Assembly (NCBI RefSeq): GCF_022539505.1
Contig: NC_061510.1
Span: 399,758,249 to 399,822,248, forward strand
Length of the DNA stretch: 64,000 nt
Direction of reading: 5' to 3'
Origin: Lolium rigidum
Taxonomy: Eukaryota > Streptophyta > Magnoliopsida > Poales > Poaceae
Positions 13,165 through 24,922 of this stretch are shown piece after piece. The notes beneath the pieces are model-generated. The model saw nothing but the letters and a program-made list of their open reading frames with translations, did no database searches and had not been told where the DNA came from. How positions within the stretch are numbered: the stretch's first letter is position 1; every line of letters begins with the position of its first letter. A program made the position numbers and the translations under genes.

Positions 13165-14035
13165 ATGGACAGCGACGACGAGATGATGGTGCAGCTGTTC
13201 ACGGAGGAGCTGAACAATCAGACTGTTCGGCGGCAACAGCAGCAGCTGATTCTGACGAACATGTTGCGCGTTCGCCAGCCTTTCTTCTTCGTGCCTAGGC
13301 TCGGCGGCTCAAAGCCTGGCAAGAGGAGGAACATCAACCGGCATCGTGAAGCCGACGCAATGCTGCTTGACGCCGACTACTTCAATGACGACGCGACTCA
13401 TTCGCCGAAGGAATTTCGGCGCTGGTTTAGGATGAACAAGAAGCTGTTCTTGAAGATTGTCCACGGCGTCAGGGAGTACGACACGTACTTCATGGCCAAG
13501 AAAGATTGCACAGGTTTGTGGGGCTTCACCTCAATTCAGAAGTGCACTGCTGCAATGCGCTGTCTTGCATACGGAGCTCCTCCAGATACAGCCAATGACT
13601 ACCTACGGATGGCAGAGTCGACATGTACAGAGACTCTCGACAGGTTCTGCCGAGTTGTCATAGCGGTGTTTGCTAAAGACTATTTGAGAGCACCAATAGC
13701 AGATGATACAACTCGGATCCTGCAAAAGAATGCAGCAAGAGGGTTTCCTGGGATGCTCGAAAGCATTGACTGTATGCATTGGGGCTGGAAGAATTGCCCT
13801 TTTGCTTGGCAGGGGATCTACAAGAGGCATACTGGTGAGTGCAGTGTCATTCTTGAGGCGGTGGCAGACCATGAGCTTTGGATTTGGCATGCTTTTTTGC
13901 ATGGCAGGAACAAATAATGATATCAACGTGTTGCAGCGCTCTCCAGTGTTTGCCAGGCTAGCTGAGGGACAAGCTTCTGCCGTGAACTTTGAGGTAAACT
14001 GCCACACATACAACAAGGGGTACTATCTAGCTGAC
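13165..14035 (+). pseudogene. Harbinger-type transposase (HARBI1/DDE_4 family), broken
   Basis: The ATG at 13,165 opens [16 protein letters not shown], typical of plant PIF transposases. The frame runs through [19 protein letters not shown], the helix-turn-helix-like region, [20 protein letters not shown] and the first catalytic aspartate in [13 protein letters not shown]. At a T-run near 13,892 the frame shifts; the second catalytic segment, [15 protein letters not shown], continues in another frame. The sequence ends after YYLAD at a junction with an antisense LINE, so the final acidic residue and C-terminus are missing. An upstream in-frame extension starts within the gypsy LTR flank and is not original. 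The protein is not functional as written. Confidence 0.88.
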
Positions 14036-14180
14036 TCCCTCGACTAATAAAATCATCAACCCACTTACACCACTTAGGGTCAAAACCTTTCATGCGTAAA
14101 ACCTGTTGTAGAAAAGACCATTGAACTTCATCGTAAACCTTTTCGAAATCAATTTTAAGTAGAACCCCATCCATTTCAGA
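14036..14180 (-). mobile_element. Antisense LINE reverse-transcriptase fragment
   Basis: On the minus strand the sequence encodes MDGVLLKIDFEKVYDEVQW followed by SFLQQVLRMKGFDPKW and [10 protein letters not shown], the RT palm segment with the first catalytic Asp region of plant LINEs (compare ILKLDFEKAYDKVKWSF in the LINE at 36,640). Only about 145 bp remain. The junction with the transposase is abrupt and has no target duplication. Confidence 0.85.
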
Positions 14181-14333
14181 GTGCTTACCGAAATAATTTA
14201 AGCCTAGTGCTTATTTATACATGAGAGGTGACAAGTTAGACATTTGTCTAGTATAACTAATCATTAGTGTTTTATAGAAAAGTCGGGTTATTTTTGCAAG
14301 CACTTCTTTTAGCACAATCCATTTGTACAGAGG
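14181..14333. repeat. Unclassified MITE-like repeat, copy 2
   Basis: Same family and orientation as 4,322-4,508. It lacks the left terminus and keeps the right end TTTGTACAGAGG, an approximate inverse of the left end of copy 1. Confidence 0.5.
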
Positions 14334-14714
14334 TATCTCCACATATGCATCTGGCGGTTTCGGGGTTCTATCCTGGTAAGTATGTGACGTGTTGTTGGGA
14401 GATCATGGTGTCCATTTGATTGAAAATAAAATCTTATAAGGAATTTTGTGAAATCGGAATCTTTAGGAATTATTTGTATGTTGTTTTTGTTTGTTGGACG
14501 GAATCATATACTCCATAATAAGTGCTAAAGTTATACTAGATCACTGACCATTATCATGGATGAGAGGGAGTATGATTCTTTCTTAAGATTTGCATCACTC
14601 AATAGAGATATACCTTATTTCTCGCCGGACGCAGCAAATCATCCAAAATCTTGTACTAGAGTAAGAACGGGCATGACGTTGCAATTATAAGGTTTATCTA
14701 TTTCGACGTTCTTA
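14334..14714. other. Intergenic, nothing recognised
   Basis: AT-rich stretch without coding potential or clear repeat ends. Confidence 0.5.
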
Positions 14715-15535
14715 GAGCATCTCTAGTGGTTCCTCTAAATAAGGTTCTCTATATCTCCATATAGATGACCATCTATAAAGATTCCTTTTTAGATGATCTC
14801 AGATTTTCAGTGGTTCCTCTAAATGAGATCCTCTATATCTCCATATAGTTTATGCAAACAACAATTTTTAAAGGAAATAGCACATACGAAACTAGCAGAA
14901 CATATTTCAGTATAGGCAGTTCAACCATCTGTGTTTATCTAAATTTTTTGGTACAGAAACTAGTACAAACTATAGAACTAGCAGAACATATTTTGGTACA
15001 GAAACCAGAGACGCTGGCCCGGTCCGCAGCGAATTTTGGTACAGAAACCAGAGACGCTGGCCCCGTCCAAGGACGTGCGAATGGAGGAGCCAGACCGCGT
15101 CCGCAGCGCCGCCGCCCCCGCCTAGCGCCGTCGCCGTCCCTCGATTTCGGCCGTCGCCGTACCTCGATTTCGACCGCCGCGGCCAACGCCGCCGCCCAGA
15201 GCCTCCGCCAGCGCCGCCGCTCAATCTCACTAATTCCCCTGGAAAAAAAATCATACCTGGCCGGCGAGTGGAGCGACGGCGAGGACGGCGACTTCGCGGG
15301 AGACACTCCCGCCTCCTTTTCTGGTCTCCAGATGCGCGTGGGAAGAAGAGAGCGGGGCAGCAATTTCGCTTTGATGGTCGTGGCTTCGTCCTCTATATTT
15401 GGAGGATGGATCGAGGATATGGCAGCCCTTCTAAATTTAGAAGATGGGATAGAGAGACCACTGGGAGCCTGTTTTAGCCTCATGACCATCTAAATATGTT
15501 TGGATGGCTCTTTAAAGAAACAACTAGGGATGCTC
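14715..15535. mobile_element. Harbinger-like non-autonomous element with GC-rich interior
   Basis: The left end GAGCATCTCTAGTGGTTCC and the inverse of the right end, GAGCATCCCTAGTTGTTTC, form an imperfect terminal inverted repeat of about 20 bp. TTA precedes the left end; the right flank reads AGC, so the target duplication has decayed or the boundary is off by a few bases. Inside, a block of about 30 bp (TTTTGGTACAGAAACCAGAG plus ACGCTGGCCC) occurs twice at about 14,990-15,063, next to GC-rich sequence open in several frames. No transposase is present. Confidence 0.6.
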
Positions 15536-16377
15536 AGCATCTAGCGAATCAACGAGGCCCTTAAATATGCCGTGGCCACTCAAGCTCGTGCAGCCAGAAG
15601 TGCAGACATGACGGGTCATCGGCAAATTCGACCTGCACTTTCAAATCCAGTAGCGCGCGCCGGCCGCGACGTACGTGTCGGTGTAGAGATGACACAAGCC
15701 AAGCACGCCACTAGTACAGAGGAGCCTGCCTTCCGGCGGCATGTCGATCGGTCTGTCAGCGACTCAGCGTGTAGTAGCTATGTGCATGCACGTCGATCGG
15801 TCGGTCGTTGCCTTGCCGCAGGTACTACGTGCATTCAAGCGCCGAAATCCTTTCGGGTGCGCGCGTGTGCTAAACTAATCTCGGACAGCTTAACTAAGTC
15901 ACGCACAGTGGTGATAAGACCCCAGAATCCCAGATCACCAACGAGTTGTGCGTGTATCGCTGCCGTTGATTTGCGATGGCTTTGCTAGCTCACTTAACCA
16001 AGCAACACACCCAAATCAACTGTCCACCAAGTCGTTTTCCTTTGGTTATTACTATGCTTTTGGTCGGTCCTATCGCCCCTTTCGTTTGGAGGATGGATGG
16101 ACGTAGAGTATCGATGGAGATTTGAAAGGATCAATTTGTGCAGTGTGCGTGCACGGGCAGCCATTTTGTCTCGCACTCTTTGGATGCGAACGACACACGG
16201 ATGATTCCCTCGTTCGTACAGATGTAAGTACGTACTACAACAATGCAACGGTGCATTCATGCGCACGTGCATGTTTGGCGTGCCGCTTCGATCGTACGTG
16301 AAAGGGCACGCCTAGCTAACTGCAAACCTGCTACACACTCTTCATATTCGATCGTCGGTGATAGGACGTGATTGTTA
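15536..16377. other. Intergenic, no supported gene
   Basis: Contains CGATCGGTCGGTCG-type simple sequence and short ORFs on both strands with no recognisable domain. Confidence 0.5.
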
Positions 16378-18465
16378 GGGCATCTCCAACCGAGCGAGCC
16401 ATCCCGCGCCCGCGCGTCCGGATGGGTCGAAACGGACAAAACCGCGGCCCAGCGCGCGGACCCATCCCTAAAACGGATGGCCGCGGCGTCCGGGACGACC
16501 CAAACCCGGCTCAAATCTTGGATGAGTTTGCGTGGCCGCGGACGCGAAAGGCTGGTCGCTCGCGTCCTCCCCTTGTCCGCCCCTGGCCCGCCTGTCTGCC
16601 TCCCAAAACAGAAACACTCCACTGTACTCCCAAAACCTAGAGATGGCCGACGAAGCGACTGCCGCCGCCAGCGCCACCACCGCCACCATCGGAGAGGAGG
16701 CACTCGCGGCCGTTGCCGCTCCTCGCCGTGGAGGCGGCTCTGAGCCGGACGCTCCGGTGGTCGTGGAGCCCGGGCCGTCGACGAAGAAGGCGAAGGCCGA
16801 CCTCACCCCGGAGCAGAGGAAGATCGAGAGCAAGAAGAGGGCCGACCGCCGCAGGGTGCTCGACCAACGGAAGAGGGATATCACTGCCGCGTCGGAGCGG
16901 CAGCGGGCGGCGGAGCAGCTTCTCCAACTCAAGACGGAGGCGAAGAGCACTGTCCTTCAAGAGCAACGAGCGCGAGCCATGCTCTTTACGGCCACGCAGC
17001 GCTCGGCCAGCACATGAGCATCCCCGGCACCGGCGCGGCCTCGGGGGGGAGCTCGGCCTCGTCCGTGACCCGGCCCCTTCCTCCAAGGTCAACTGCCCCA
17101 CCGACTGCCCCGTTTGGGCACGAAATGGGGGCGCATGGGCGGCACGCGTACCAGTCACGGGATGGGTCACCGGAGGTGGGCGAGTCCATGACGGGGCCGT
17201 CACCTTCGTCCATTGACCTGAACCGTGCGCCGGCGAACTCCAAAGGCCCCAAGAACACGGGAGCAGGCTGCGATGGCCGGTGCACGCAACCTGTTCGACG
17301 ATTTGTCGGCCGCGCGCGCGCGATCACCGTCCACCGTGCAGACCCCTCCGTCTTTCGCGCGAGACAATGCCGACGACCCTGCCATATCCTTCGACACGAG
17401 CGGGCTCCCCAGCCACCTCCCATTGACACACAGGAGGGCACAACTGCCTGTCCCGGCAGCATAAACACCGAGGAGGAGCCGTTGTTCGGTGAGGGCCTCA
17501 CACAAGCTGCAGCTGCACAAGCTCGAGGTCGCCGGGTAAGCAAACGAACCGCCAACTACACGGAGAAGGAGGACAAGGTGCTCGTCGATGGATGGTTGAC
17601 CATCGGACAAGATGCGTTGACGGGTGCCGAGCAGAAGGGGACCGCATTCTGGCGCCGGATCTATGAATACTTCCATGAACATCGCAAATATGGACAGGAG
17701 CCATTTGAGAGCGACCGCAGCGAAATTTCGCTCCAAAAGAGGTGGGGAGCAATTCAAACGGAATGCAACAAGTTCCAGGCGGCGTATGATCACGCGAAGC
17801 GCCTCTCCGTTAGTGGCATGGGTGTGAAGGACTTGGTATGATTCTTAACCTCAACTTATTCATCCGATGTTTGCACATCTGTTTATCATTGTTGTCTCGC
17901 TTTGCTCTAGGTGTGGCGAGCTTTGGAATTCTACAAAGTCAACAATGGAGAGAAGACCTGAAGGCGAAGGAAGTTGAGCTCAAACGCCAAGCCGAGGACA
18001 ACCTCATCATGAACGCCGACTTGACCAACATGAGCGAGGCAAAGAGAGCTTGGTTCGAGAAGAGACAGAAGGAGATCCTCGAGCGCCCAAATTGAGTTAG
18101 ACAATCTCAATTGTAATTTTTATATTTTTCTCAAACTATGGCACATTTTATTTGATTTATCATGGTACATTTGATAATATTTTATGCTATTTGATAATAT
18201 TTTATGTTTATTATATATTATTCTATGTTTACGAGATATTATTCTATATTTGTTAGACATTGTTTATAAGGATCTGTGGCCAGAGGCCCTATTTTCCAAA
18301 GAAATAGGCCAAATGGCCAAATGGGTGGCCGCTGCGTTGGGCGCAACGTGCGACCCAAACGGACGCGCGGACGCGGGGCTCCGTCCGCGCGTCCGCTCGG
18401 TCACGCAAACGGCCCAAAACGGACGGCCCAGCGCGTCCGTTTGGGTCGCCCGGTTGGAGATGCCC
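16378..18465 (+). mobile_element. PIF/Harbinger element carrying only the Myb-like ORF1
   Basis: Perfect 15-bp terminal inverted repeats (GGGCATCTCCAACCG at 16,378 and CGGTTGGAGATGCCC ending at 18,465) and a perfect 3-bp target duplication TTA (16,375-16,377 and 18,466-18,468). Subterminal regions are rich in GTCCGCGCGTCC-like repeats in both orientations. Length is 2,088 bp. The only gene-like content is the Myb/SANT ORF1; no transposase is present, so mobility would depend on another copy. Confidence 0.93.
16643..18095 (+). pseudogene. Harbinger ORF1, Myb/SANT-like DNA-binding protein, frameshifted
   Basis: The ATG at 16,643 opens MADEATAAASATTAT, leading into the basic, heptad-like segment KIESKKRADRRRVLDQRKRD. 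The frame breaks near 16,986 and again around 17,230-17,460 (NLFDDL is in another frame). The SANT-like domain follows at about 17,540-17,836: RTANYTEKEDKVLVDGWL, GTAFWRRIYEYFHEH and LQKRWGAIQTECNKF. A probable intron with GT at 17,837 and AG near 17,911 separates the C-terminal exon, which contains VWRALEFYKVNNGEK, a further frame change, and then NLIMNADLTNMSEAKRAWF ending at 18,095. In PIF/Harbinger systems ORF1 acts with the transposase in DNA binding and nuclear import. At least three frame changes make this copy inactive as written. Confidence 0.8.
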
Positions 18466-21008
18466 TTAGGCCTGCATCTAAATAACCGAATTTTGCAGTT
18501 TCTGTCGAAAAAACGAGCCCGAACAGGCTCCAGAAAATCGTTCAACTTTTAAACTTTTTTTTGTAGGGCACCTTGAACACCCACCCGCGATCGTGTATGT
18601 AAGGTTTTAGAGGCGTTTTGCAGGCCAAACTGACGGTTCCCATGCTGGAGTTGGGGAAATTTCACCTCGTGCCAACATGTTTCGACGATAGACTCGCTGG
18701 AGTGTGACCAAATTCCGACGAAATCTCAACTTAATCTGGTCAGGATGGTGGCGGGGCGTTCTCAATGAGTCATCTGCCTCCGCCTCCAAGTCAAGGGTGA
18801 TGGGCAGAGGAGGGCGAGCAAGGGCGGCGAGCATGCACACGCAGAGACGGGCGAGCGCGCGGGCGGGGCTGGCGGAGGTTCGGTAGGAAGAAGTGTAGGG
18901 GAAAAACATCAAGATGGGCCTTTTACTCACGGATTCTTGAATATTCATTTTTAGTGTCTTATTTGCCTGACGCGTTTTGAGCCCTTATATCACGTTTGCG
19001 GTGTACTTTAAACATGATTTTGCAGTCTTAAAATGCAGTCTCCGCTATATATGCTCTAAGGCCTGGGGCATGCCCAGGAAAAAAAAAGGCACTTAAGACA
19101 TGTTGTGTGCACCTTGTTTGTTTGGTTGCCCACGATCTATTTTCTTGCATGAGGAGAAAAAGGAATTCTGGAGCTCGGTTAGCCGCACTATCTAGCTCGC
19201 ACGATGCAATGTATCTGTTAGTGATGTTGTTATCACCTCTTCTTAACATGGTAAACTTGCATACTACACCGTCACACTTGCACTATCTCAGATCTACTTG
19301 TTTACGAGGAGTTGAAACAAAAACATACAACACGATAGTTGTGTGAAATGGCGAGGAGAAGCTACCTCCGAAAGGAAAAAATTTCAAATAATTGACCACA
19401 TGCGATCAAATTGATGAAATTCGCCCGAAACAAGTCTAAACTTGAACATAAAATTGACAAGTTCTGGTTTAAAAAACTCCGAATCGATTGTCGAAATGGA
19501 ACCACGTAGTTAATCCACATACTTTACATGTAGACCTCGTGATAAAAAGGTTGACCATAAACTAAATGTTCAAGAGGCAAGTGAGAGGCTACACGGGTCA
19601 TGGTGTACAAAGACCTTACATACACGAAAGACGTTGTGTAGTCTCAGCGGTACACGAGACACGAGCCATATCCCACATGCATGAAGAATACGTGACTGCT
19701 TGCGGTACAAAAATGATCTTCAAGACTAAAAACAAGACTAGGTCGTGCTCGTGTCAGGTGCAGGAGAGATGGACCGATTCTAGCAAATTCCATCCTGCCC
19801 CAACAACCGTACATACAAGAGACAAAAAGTACATATAGTATGATCCCAAAATTCTGATTTGGATTTTCCGACGACGGACGTCCACACGACCTCGCCACCC
19901 ACCATGGAATCGCAGGGCTCTCTCTCTCTTTTGTTTCTTCTAAAATTCATTGCTCCCGCCAACGCATCAATAACTCCTCGATGGGCCTTTGGGTTGGTTT
20001 GGTCCAACGGTTTGCTCGCATTCAAGGCACGGCGGTGTCAGTTCGTTGGGCCGCCAGCCTGCCAGGGCACCTGCATCACTGAGCATGCCTTGGATGGAAG
20101 AAAACTCTTCAATTCAGACTCTTCAGAGCAGCTGCTTCATCTCTGTTTTACTTTTTGTGTGTGTGCCCTAAAAGACGAGGTAGCCAAATCTCACTCGTAT
20201 GCAATCTACCAAACATTGTCTCAATTCAGCATATCTCAATTCATACAGCTCAGGGTCACATGGGTAAACCAAACGCTGCATGCACACATCATGTCTTCAT
20301 GCACAAAGAGCTAGGCAATCGACTTATATAGTTTAACATCATCCCTTATGTGTGAGGCAAAGACAACTAATGGCTCGAGAGATCAATACGGATAACAACA
20401 ATTTATAGAATAAAAAATGTGAACACCAAGAGTTAAACTCAAAACCATAGCTCTGATACCACGTTAAAGTTCATACACTAACCAACTATTTTAAAAGACT
20501 AATCTGATGAAAAAAGTTAGCCAATTAACTTATACACATGTAGCTGCAATGATGCATGCAATCAGCATGGTCTTGTCTATGGAGAGACAAGATGACACAG
20601 GATTTTATACAGAACAGGGTGTTTCTAAAAACCTTTGCATATGCACCCTTTATTTGGAATACATTTTAAACATATTGAAAAAAATAAATAAATATAAAAA
20701 AATATTTCATGTATATCTTGACGTGTTACATGTTCACAAAGTTATTTCAGCAAAAACCGATATGTTTTGTGACATGTGTAAAAAGGAAAAAAAAATGTCT
20801 TCTTTCACAAAGCATAAAAAAATATTGGTTTTATGTGAAAATTCACGTCCACACATAGAACATGTCTCCCTACAAGCAAAACAAATTTCTGAACTTTTTA
20901 ATTTTTTTAAAATATGTTTTGTACATACCGGGTGCATGACACACAATATCAGATTTGAGTTTTCGTTTATACATCGAATCATATCAGCAAATGACACACA
21001 ATATGTCT
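18466..21008. other. Intergenic downstream of the oxygenase gene
   Basis: No supported gene. A block at about 20,610-20,945 is AT-rich, with TGCATATGCACCC near one end and GGGTGCATG near the other, which may be a degenerate inverted-repeat element. ORFs at 19,859-20,314 and 20,507-21,058 have no recognisable domain. The latter overlaps the 3' end of the oxygenase gene in antisense. Confidence 0.45.
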
Positions 21009-22714
21009 TCACTTGTAAGCATGGATGTAATCCTGGAAATAGAAGTTCTTCTCGATGAAGCTTGCGAGCCAGCGGGACGCAGCGAAGCACAACACGGCCA
21101 AGGACGCGGCAGCGGTTTTATGTACGACCGTCGTCCCCTTGGCCACGGAGAGGAACACGACAACTGCGACCGCCGTGACCTGCAGGACCTCCTCCAGCGC
21201 CTTCATAGCCTTCAGCGCCGCGCTGCAGCTCGTGCACTGGGCGACGTGTGAGCAGTACCTGACGTAGGCCATGGACAAGATCGATGATGTTATTTACCCG
21301 AATCCTCAGATGTTTCGAGCTTCAGGTTGTAGTCAAGAAGAAGGGTAGCTGCTTGACTGTTTCCTTTTACCTCTCCATGAGCTTGTCTTTGGTTGGAGTC
21401 ACCGGAAGCTGATCGACAGTTGGGGCAGCCCAACCGATCTGGTTCTGGCAGTGCTTTCTGAACCAGTTTCTGAAGGCGATAACCATGCCATCCGACGACG
21501 TAGGCACGTACACGGCTTTATGCCAGTTCTCAGCACCAGCGGCTGCCAAGTTTCGATCCTGAAATGAAGGAAGAAAACAATGGGTTTGCTGCTTCAGACC
21601 AGGATCTGAATCTTATGGTTCCTGAGCCCGAGCTGAGAAAATCGTGACCTCGACGTGAAGGAGGTAGATGTCCGAGTCCAAGACGACGTTCACCCCCATG
21701 TGGTGGTACCACCGCGGTATGATCTTGTCGAGCCAGACGCCTGCGCTCCTCGGAAAAGAGGTGATCAGCCTGCTCCTCCCCGGCGACACCGGGATGCACA
21801 TGAACACCTGCGTGAACTGAGGTTTCTTCTTTTCCTTCTCCTGAGAACCAAGCGCAAACCGTAAATATCTTCACTATTAAATTAAAATAGGTGAATGACT
21901 GGTGTCACACCTGGCCTGTTCTTATCTGGACCTAAAGACCCCAATTACGAAAAAAGTTTGAGATGTTATTCTACCCACTGAACATCAACAAGAAGAATTG
22001 TTTTAAAAATTAACTGTCAAACCACATTTGCTTTTAGCTTTCACCCTCTGTCGACGTGAGCAGAAAAGTTAGGTCAAGTTTCTGGTGCGTCAAATATTTA
22101 GTACTTACAAAAATATAAGCAAATGTACTTAAGTTTTATGTGTTTTTCAATTTAATCAATGCGGTGCCTTTATATAGGGATGCAAAATTATTTTCCATCG
22201 TTATTACATTGCTTTTTTAACTACAAGTGCATATATAGAGGAAGTTTCCGATTTAATATATTCACATCCATTTTTCTCAAAATTATTCTAGAATTTTTTT
22301 TATATTGAAGCTAATGTTGCACCTTTTTCCTGATAAATTTGGGGTAATCACTAAATGCAGTCAATTTTTTTTACATCCTGATAAATTTGGGCTAGTCACT
22401 AAATGCAACAAAAAGTAGTTACTGTTCAATTTCAGTTGATCATTTCCTGACACAAGTGATTATATTCATGTTAATTTCAAGTGATATCAACGGAAAGTGT
22501 TTTTGGCTCCCGAGCTCTAGTGCTCTCGCCAGTTTTAAAAAATAAAAAAGTAGTTTTACATGTTATTTAAAAATCTGAAAATAATTCTGGAGATTGTGAG
22601 TGATGCATCTCACAATCATGAAAAATCTCCACCCAATATTCTTTTTATTCTATGCTAGAAAAAATCATAAAATCTGATATATTTTGGAGATTTAAAAATG
22701 AACTACCCAGATCT

Positions 22715-24298
22715 TCTTCGAAATAGGCTTTCGCCCCGCTTTATAAATAAAGCCGCAACGGCCGAACCGATACAAGGTGGAGAGGAGAACCTCTTACAAA
22801 GCAGATCCAAGAAAATCAAAAAAGAACACAGAGACCCCAAAGGTGCCACGAGGACATTGACGCGAGACCGAGTCAAAACGGGGCTCCACAACGACGCCCC
22901 CAAGAGGGAAAACGACGCATTGCGCCGCCGCCGTCGAGACCATGAGGTCAAGGGCTTTCACCCGGAGCCGTACCGTGGGGCGGATACCCACAACGACGCC
23001 CACAAGAGGGTTGCGATACCCGCGAGCACCGCCGTCGTTGGCGCCGAGGCGCCGAGCTTTCGCCGGAAGCATCCACACACCACGCCCGACAACTCAGCCG
23101 CTCGCTGTCCCTAAGTTGGGCATCCCAAACACGATCTGGGGGTTGCCGAGGCCGAAACGCCGCCAACACCAGGATCCCCCACCGTCCGCTCCACACCATC
23201 CTCATGACCGAAGAGAGAGACCACCACCACCGCCGCGTTGCCCGCCGAAGAGCCAGCCGCGCAGTCCACCTTCCAGGGCCGCCGCCCCGGCATCCCCACG
23301 CACTTGAGCCCATGGATTAACCAGCACGCCGCAACTCGAATTGGGCAGGGTAGGAAGGCACCATTGACAGCAGCCATCAAAGCACACAGCAGCCCAAGGG
23401 AGAGGAACCACCCTCCGACACCCGAGGTGCCCGCCGTCCGGACGCAGTAGCATGGTCAATGGGGCCTAAATCAGGCCCGGCCACCTGCCAGGCCTCGATC
23501 ACGCCCCATTAGCCGTGCCACCACACTGCTACGCCTAGGTCGCCGTCGCCATCCACCTGCAGCACCGGGCCGGACCAACCCTTGCCACCATCGACCAGAC
23601 ACCAAGAGCAGCGTCGCCGCAACCTCACTCCTCGCAAACGGCCTTGGCCGAGACCACGCACCGCCGCCAAGAAGCACCCCTGCCACGCCGTTGTCGACGC
23701 CGCCATGCCGCCGGTCAAGTCGAACACTTTGTCAGCATCGAAGAACTCGCCACCGAACTCGAGCAAGAGCCTCACCTCGGCCCTCCCGGACAGAAGATGG
23801 ACCGCGCAGCCGTACTGCCGAGGACCGCCGGATCTGGGCCCACCTGGCCCAGGTGCGGCACCAGCCGGCGGTGCAACCCGGGAGGAGCCCCGCCGGTGTT
23901 GGCTACCTCCACGGCCCTCCCGGCCCCGGACGCGGCAAGCCTGGCCCAGATCGGGGCCCGCCTGGCCCAAACCCGGGACGCCGCCGTCAGCAGCCTCCTC
24001 CACCGTCGCCCTCCGCCATACGCTGCGCCAGCCCGCACCTCCGCCGAGAACAGCCGCCGCCAAGCCTCGCCGTCGCCGCCGGACCGAGCTCCACTAGCCC
24101 CTAGGTGCACCGCCGCCGACCGCGCCTGCCTCGCGCAGGGCCCCTGCGAGCGGGTAAGGAATGTCCCGCCGCCGCCAGCACCGCCCGGGCTTTGCCCGGC
24201 GGCTCTCGCCGGCGGCGGAGGAGGAGGGAGGGGGGGAGGTCGCGACGCGCAGGAGCGGAGCATTTTTTTCGCCCGTATGTGAGTTCGTTGCGCCGGTG
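22715..24298 (-). mobile_element. Non-autonomous LINE-tailed retroposon (R2) in intron 4
   Basis: Flanked by a 15-bp target duplication with one mismatch: GAACTACCCAGATCT (22,700-22,714) and GAACTACTCAGATCT (24,299-24,313). Minus-strand order is a strongly GC-rich 5' body, a T-rich 3' segment, and a tail with hairpin CTTTA/TAAAG (22,739-22,752) and a GGC-GAAA-GCC hairpin (22,726-22,735). Several long ORFs run through the GC-rich body in different frames, which reflects composition; none has a recognisable domain. There is no endonuclease or reverse transcriptase. The clear duplication of about 15 bp indicates target-primed integration by LINE machinery. Confidence 0.85.
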
Positions 24299-24904
24299 GA
24301 ACTACTCAGATCTACACATCTGTTTTATTTGTGTAGCTTAAAATATAATTTTTTTTTAAATTTGATATTTTCCGCGTTTGTGGGATACATCACCGACTAA
24401 CTGACTATATATGGATTTGTTTTCAAAAAAAAAAACTCAAAAATATGATATTGAATTTTTTGAAACGATATCAATAGTGCCCATGTGCACCAGATCTCCA
24501 CTCTGATATCAATCTCTAATAGTTCTAGTGTTGTTTTATTCTACGAGTAGTCTCTTGGAAAAGAATCTGTAAGCAGTGCGTCTGCCAACAACTAACATGT
24601 GTGTTAATGGCCTGGCAAATCTTGTCGCGCGACCAACAAAAATCGCAGGACAAGTGGATCTTGTCAGGAATTGTCTGGCACGTTGTCACATTTACAATCG
24701 ATTTTCCGACTGAAAACACTGTTTGTTCTACACGAGTGCATTGGTATTGCGATCCATTGTTTTCCACTATAAAAGTGTATTCGCACCAGATTCTATTCTT
24801 TTGCACAACATGGTCAAGATAATAAAGAGTACACCGATGTTCGGGTGCTGCAAGTCCGTCTCCATGGTGTGCACATTACATAACCTAAGCGGATGCTGTA
24901 GCTT

Positions 24905-24922
24905 ATAGATAGATAGATAGAT
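24905..24922. repeat. (ATAG)n microsatellite
   Basis: About four and a half ATAG units in intron 4 of the oxygenase gene. Confidence 0.85.

Larger units (their letters stand above)
4512..14035 (+). mobile_element. PIF/Harbinger DNA transposon, split by a gypsy element and truncated at its 3' end
   Basis: The left terminus GAGCATCTCCACCGGCG at 4,512 is preceded by TTA, the usual Harbinger target. Host sequence 4,512-4,884 continues directly at 13,075 once the gypsy element 4,885-13,069 and one copy of its CCCCT target duplication are removed. The right part encodes a Harbinger-type transposase (13,165-14,035). The right terminal repeat is missing: after the transposase Y-Y-L-A-D residues the sequence switches abruptly to an antisense LINE fragment. 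Without the gypsy insert about 1.3 kb remains. Confidence 0.75.

Noticed and set aside
16257..17793. Long minus-strand ORFs opposite the Harbinger ORF1
   Set aside because: They mirror a GC-rich coding strand and have no recognisable domain.
20507..21058. 183-codon plus-strand ORF
   Set aside because: AT-rich, Lys/His/Ile-rich composition, and its end overlaps the last oxygenase exon in antisense. No domain is recognised.
22338..22410. Short tandem duplication (CCTGATAAATTTGGG units)
   Set aside because: Real but small, and gives no functional clue beyond local slippage in an intron.
23509..24282. Several long overlapping ORFs (130-210 codons) on both strands
   Set aside because: They lie in the GC-rich body of retroposon R2, overlap in many frames and show only Pro/Arg/Ala/Gly-rich composition. 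Stop codons are simply rare in this base composition.
24905..24922. Short direct repeats examined as a CRISPR-like array
   Set aside because: They are an ATAG microsatellite with no spacers, in a plant intron.
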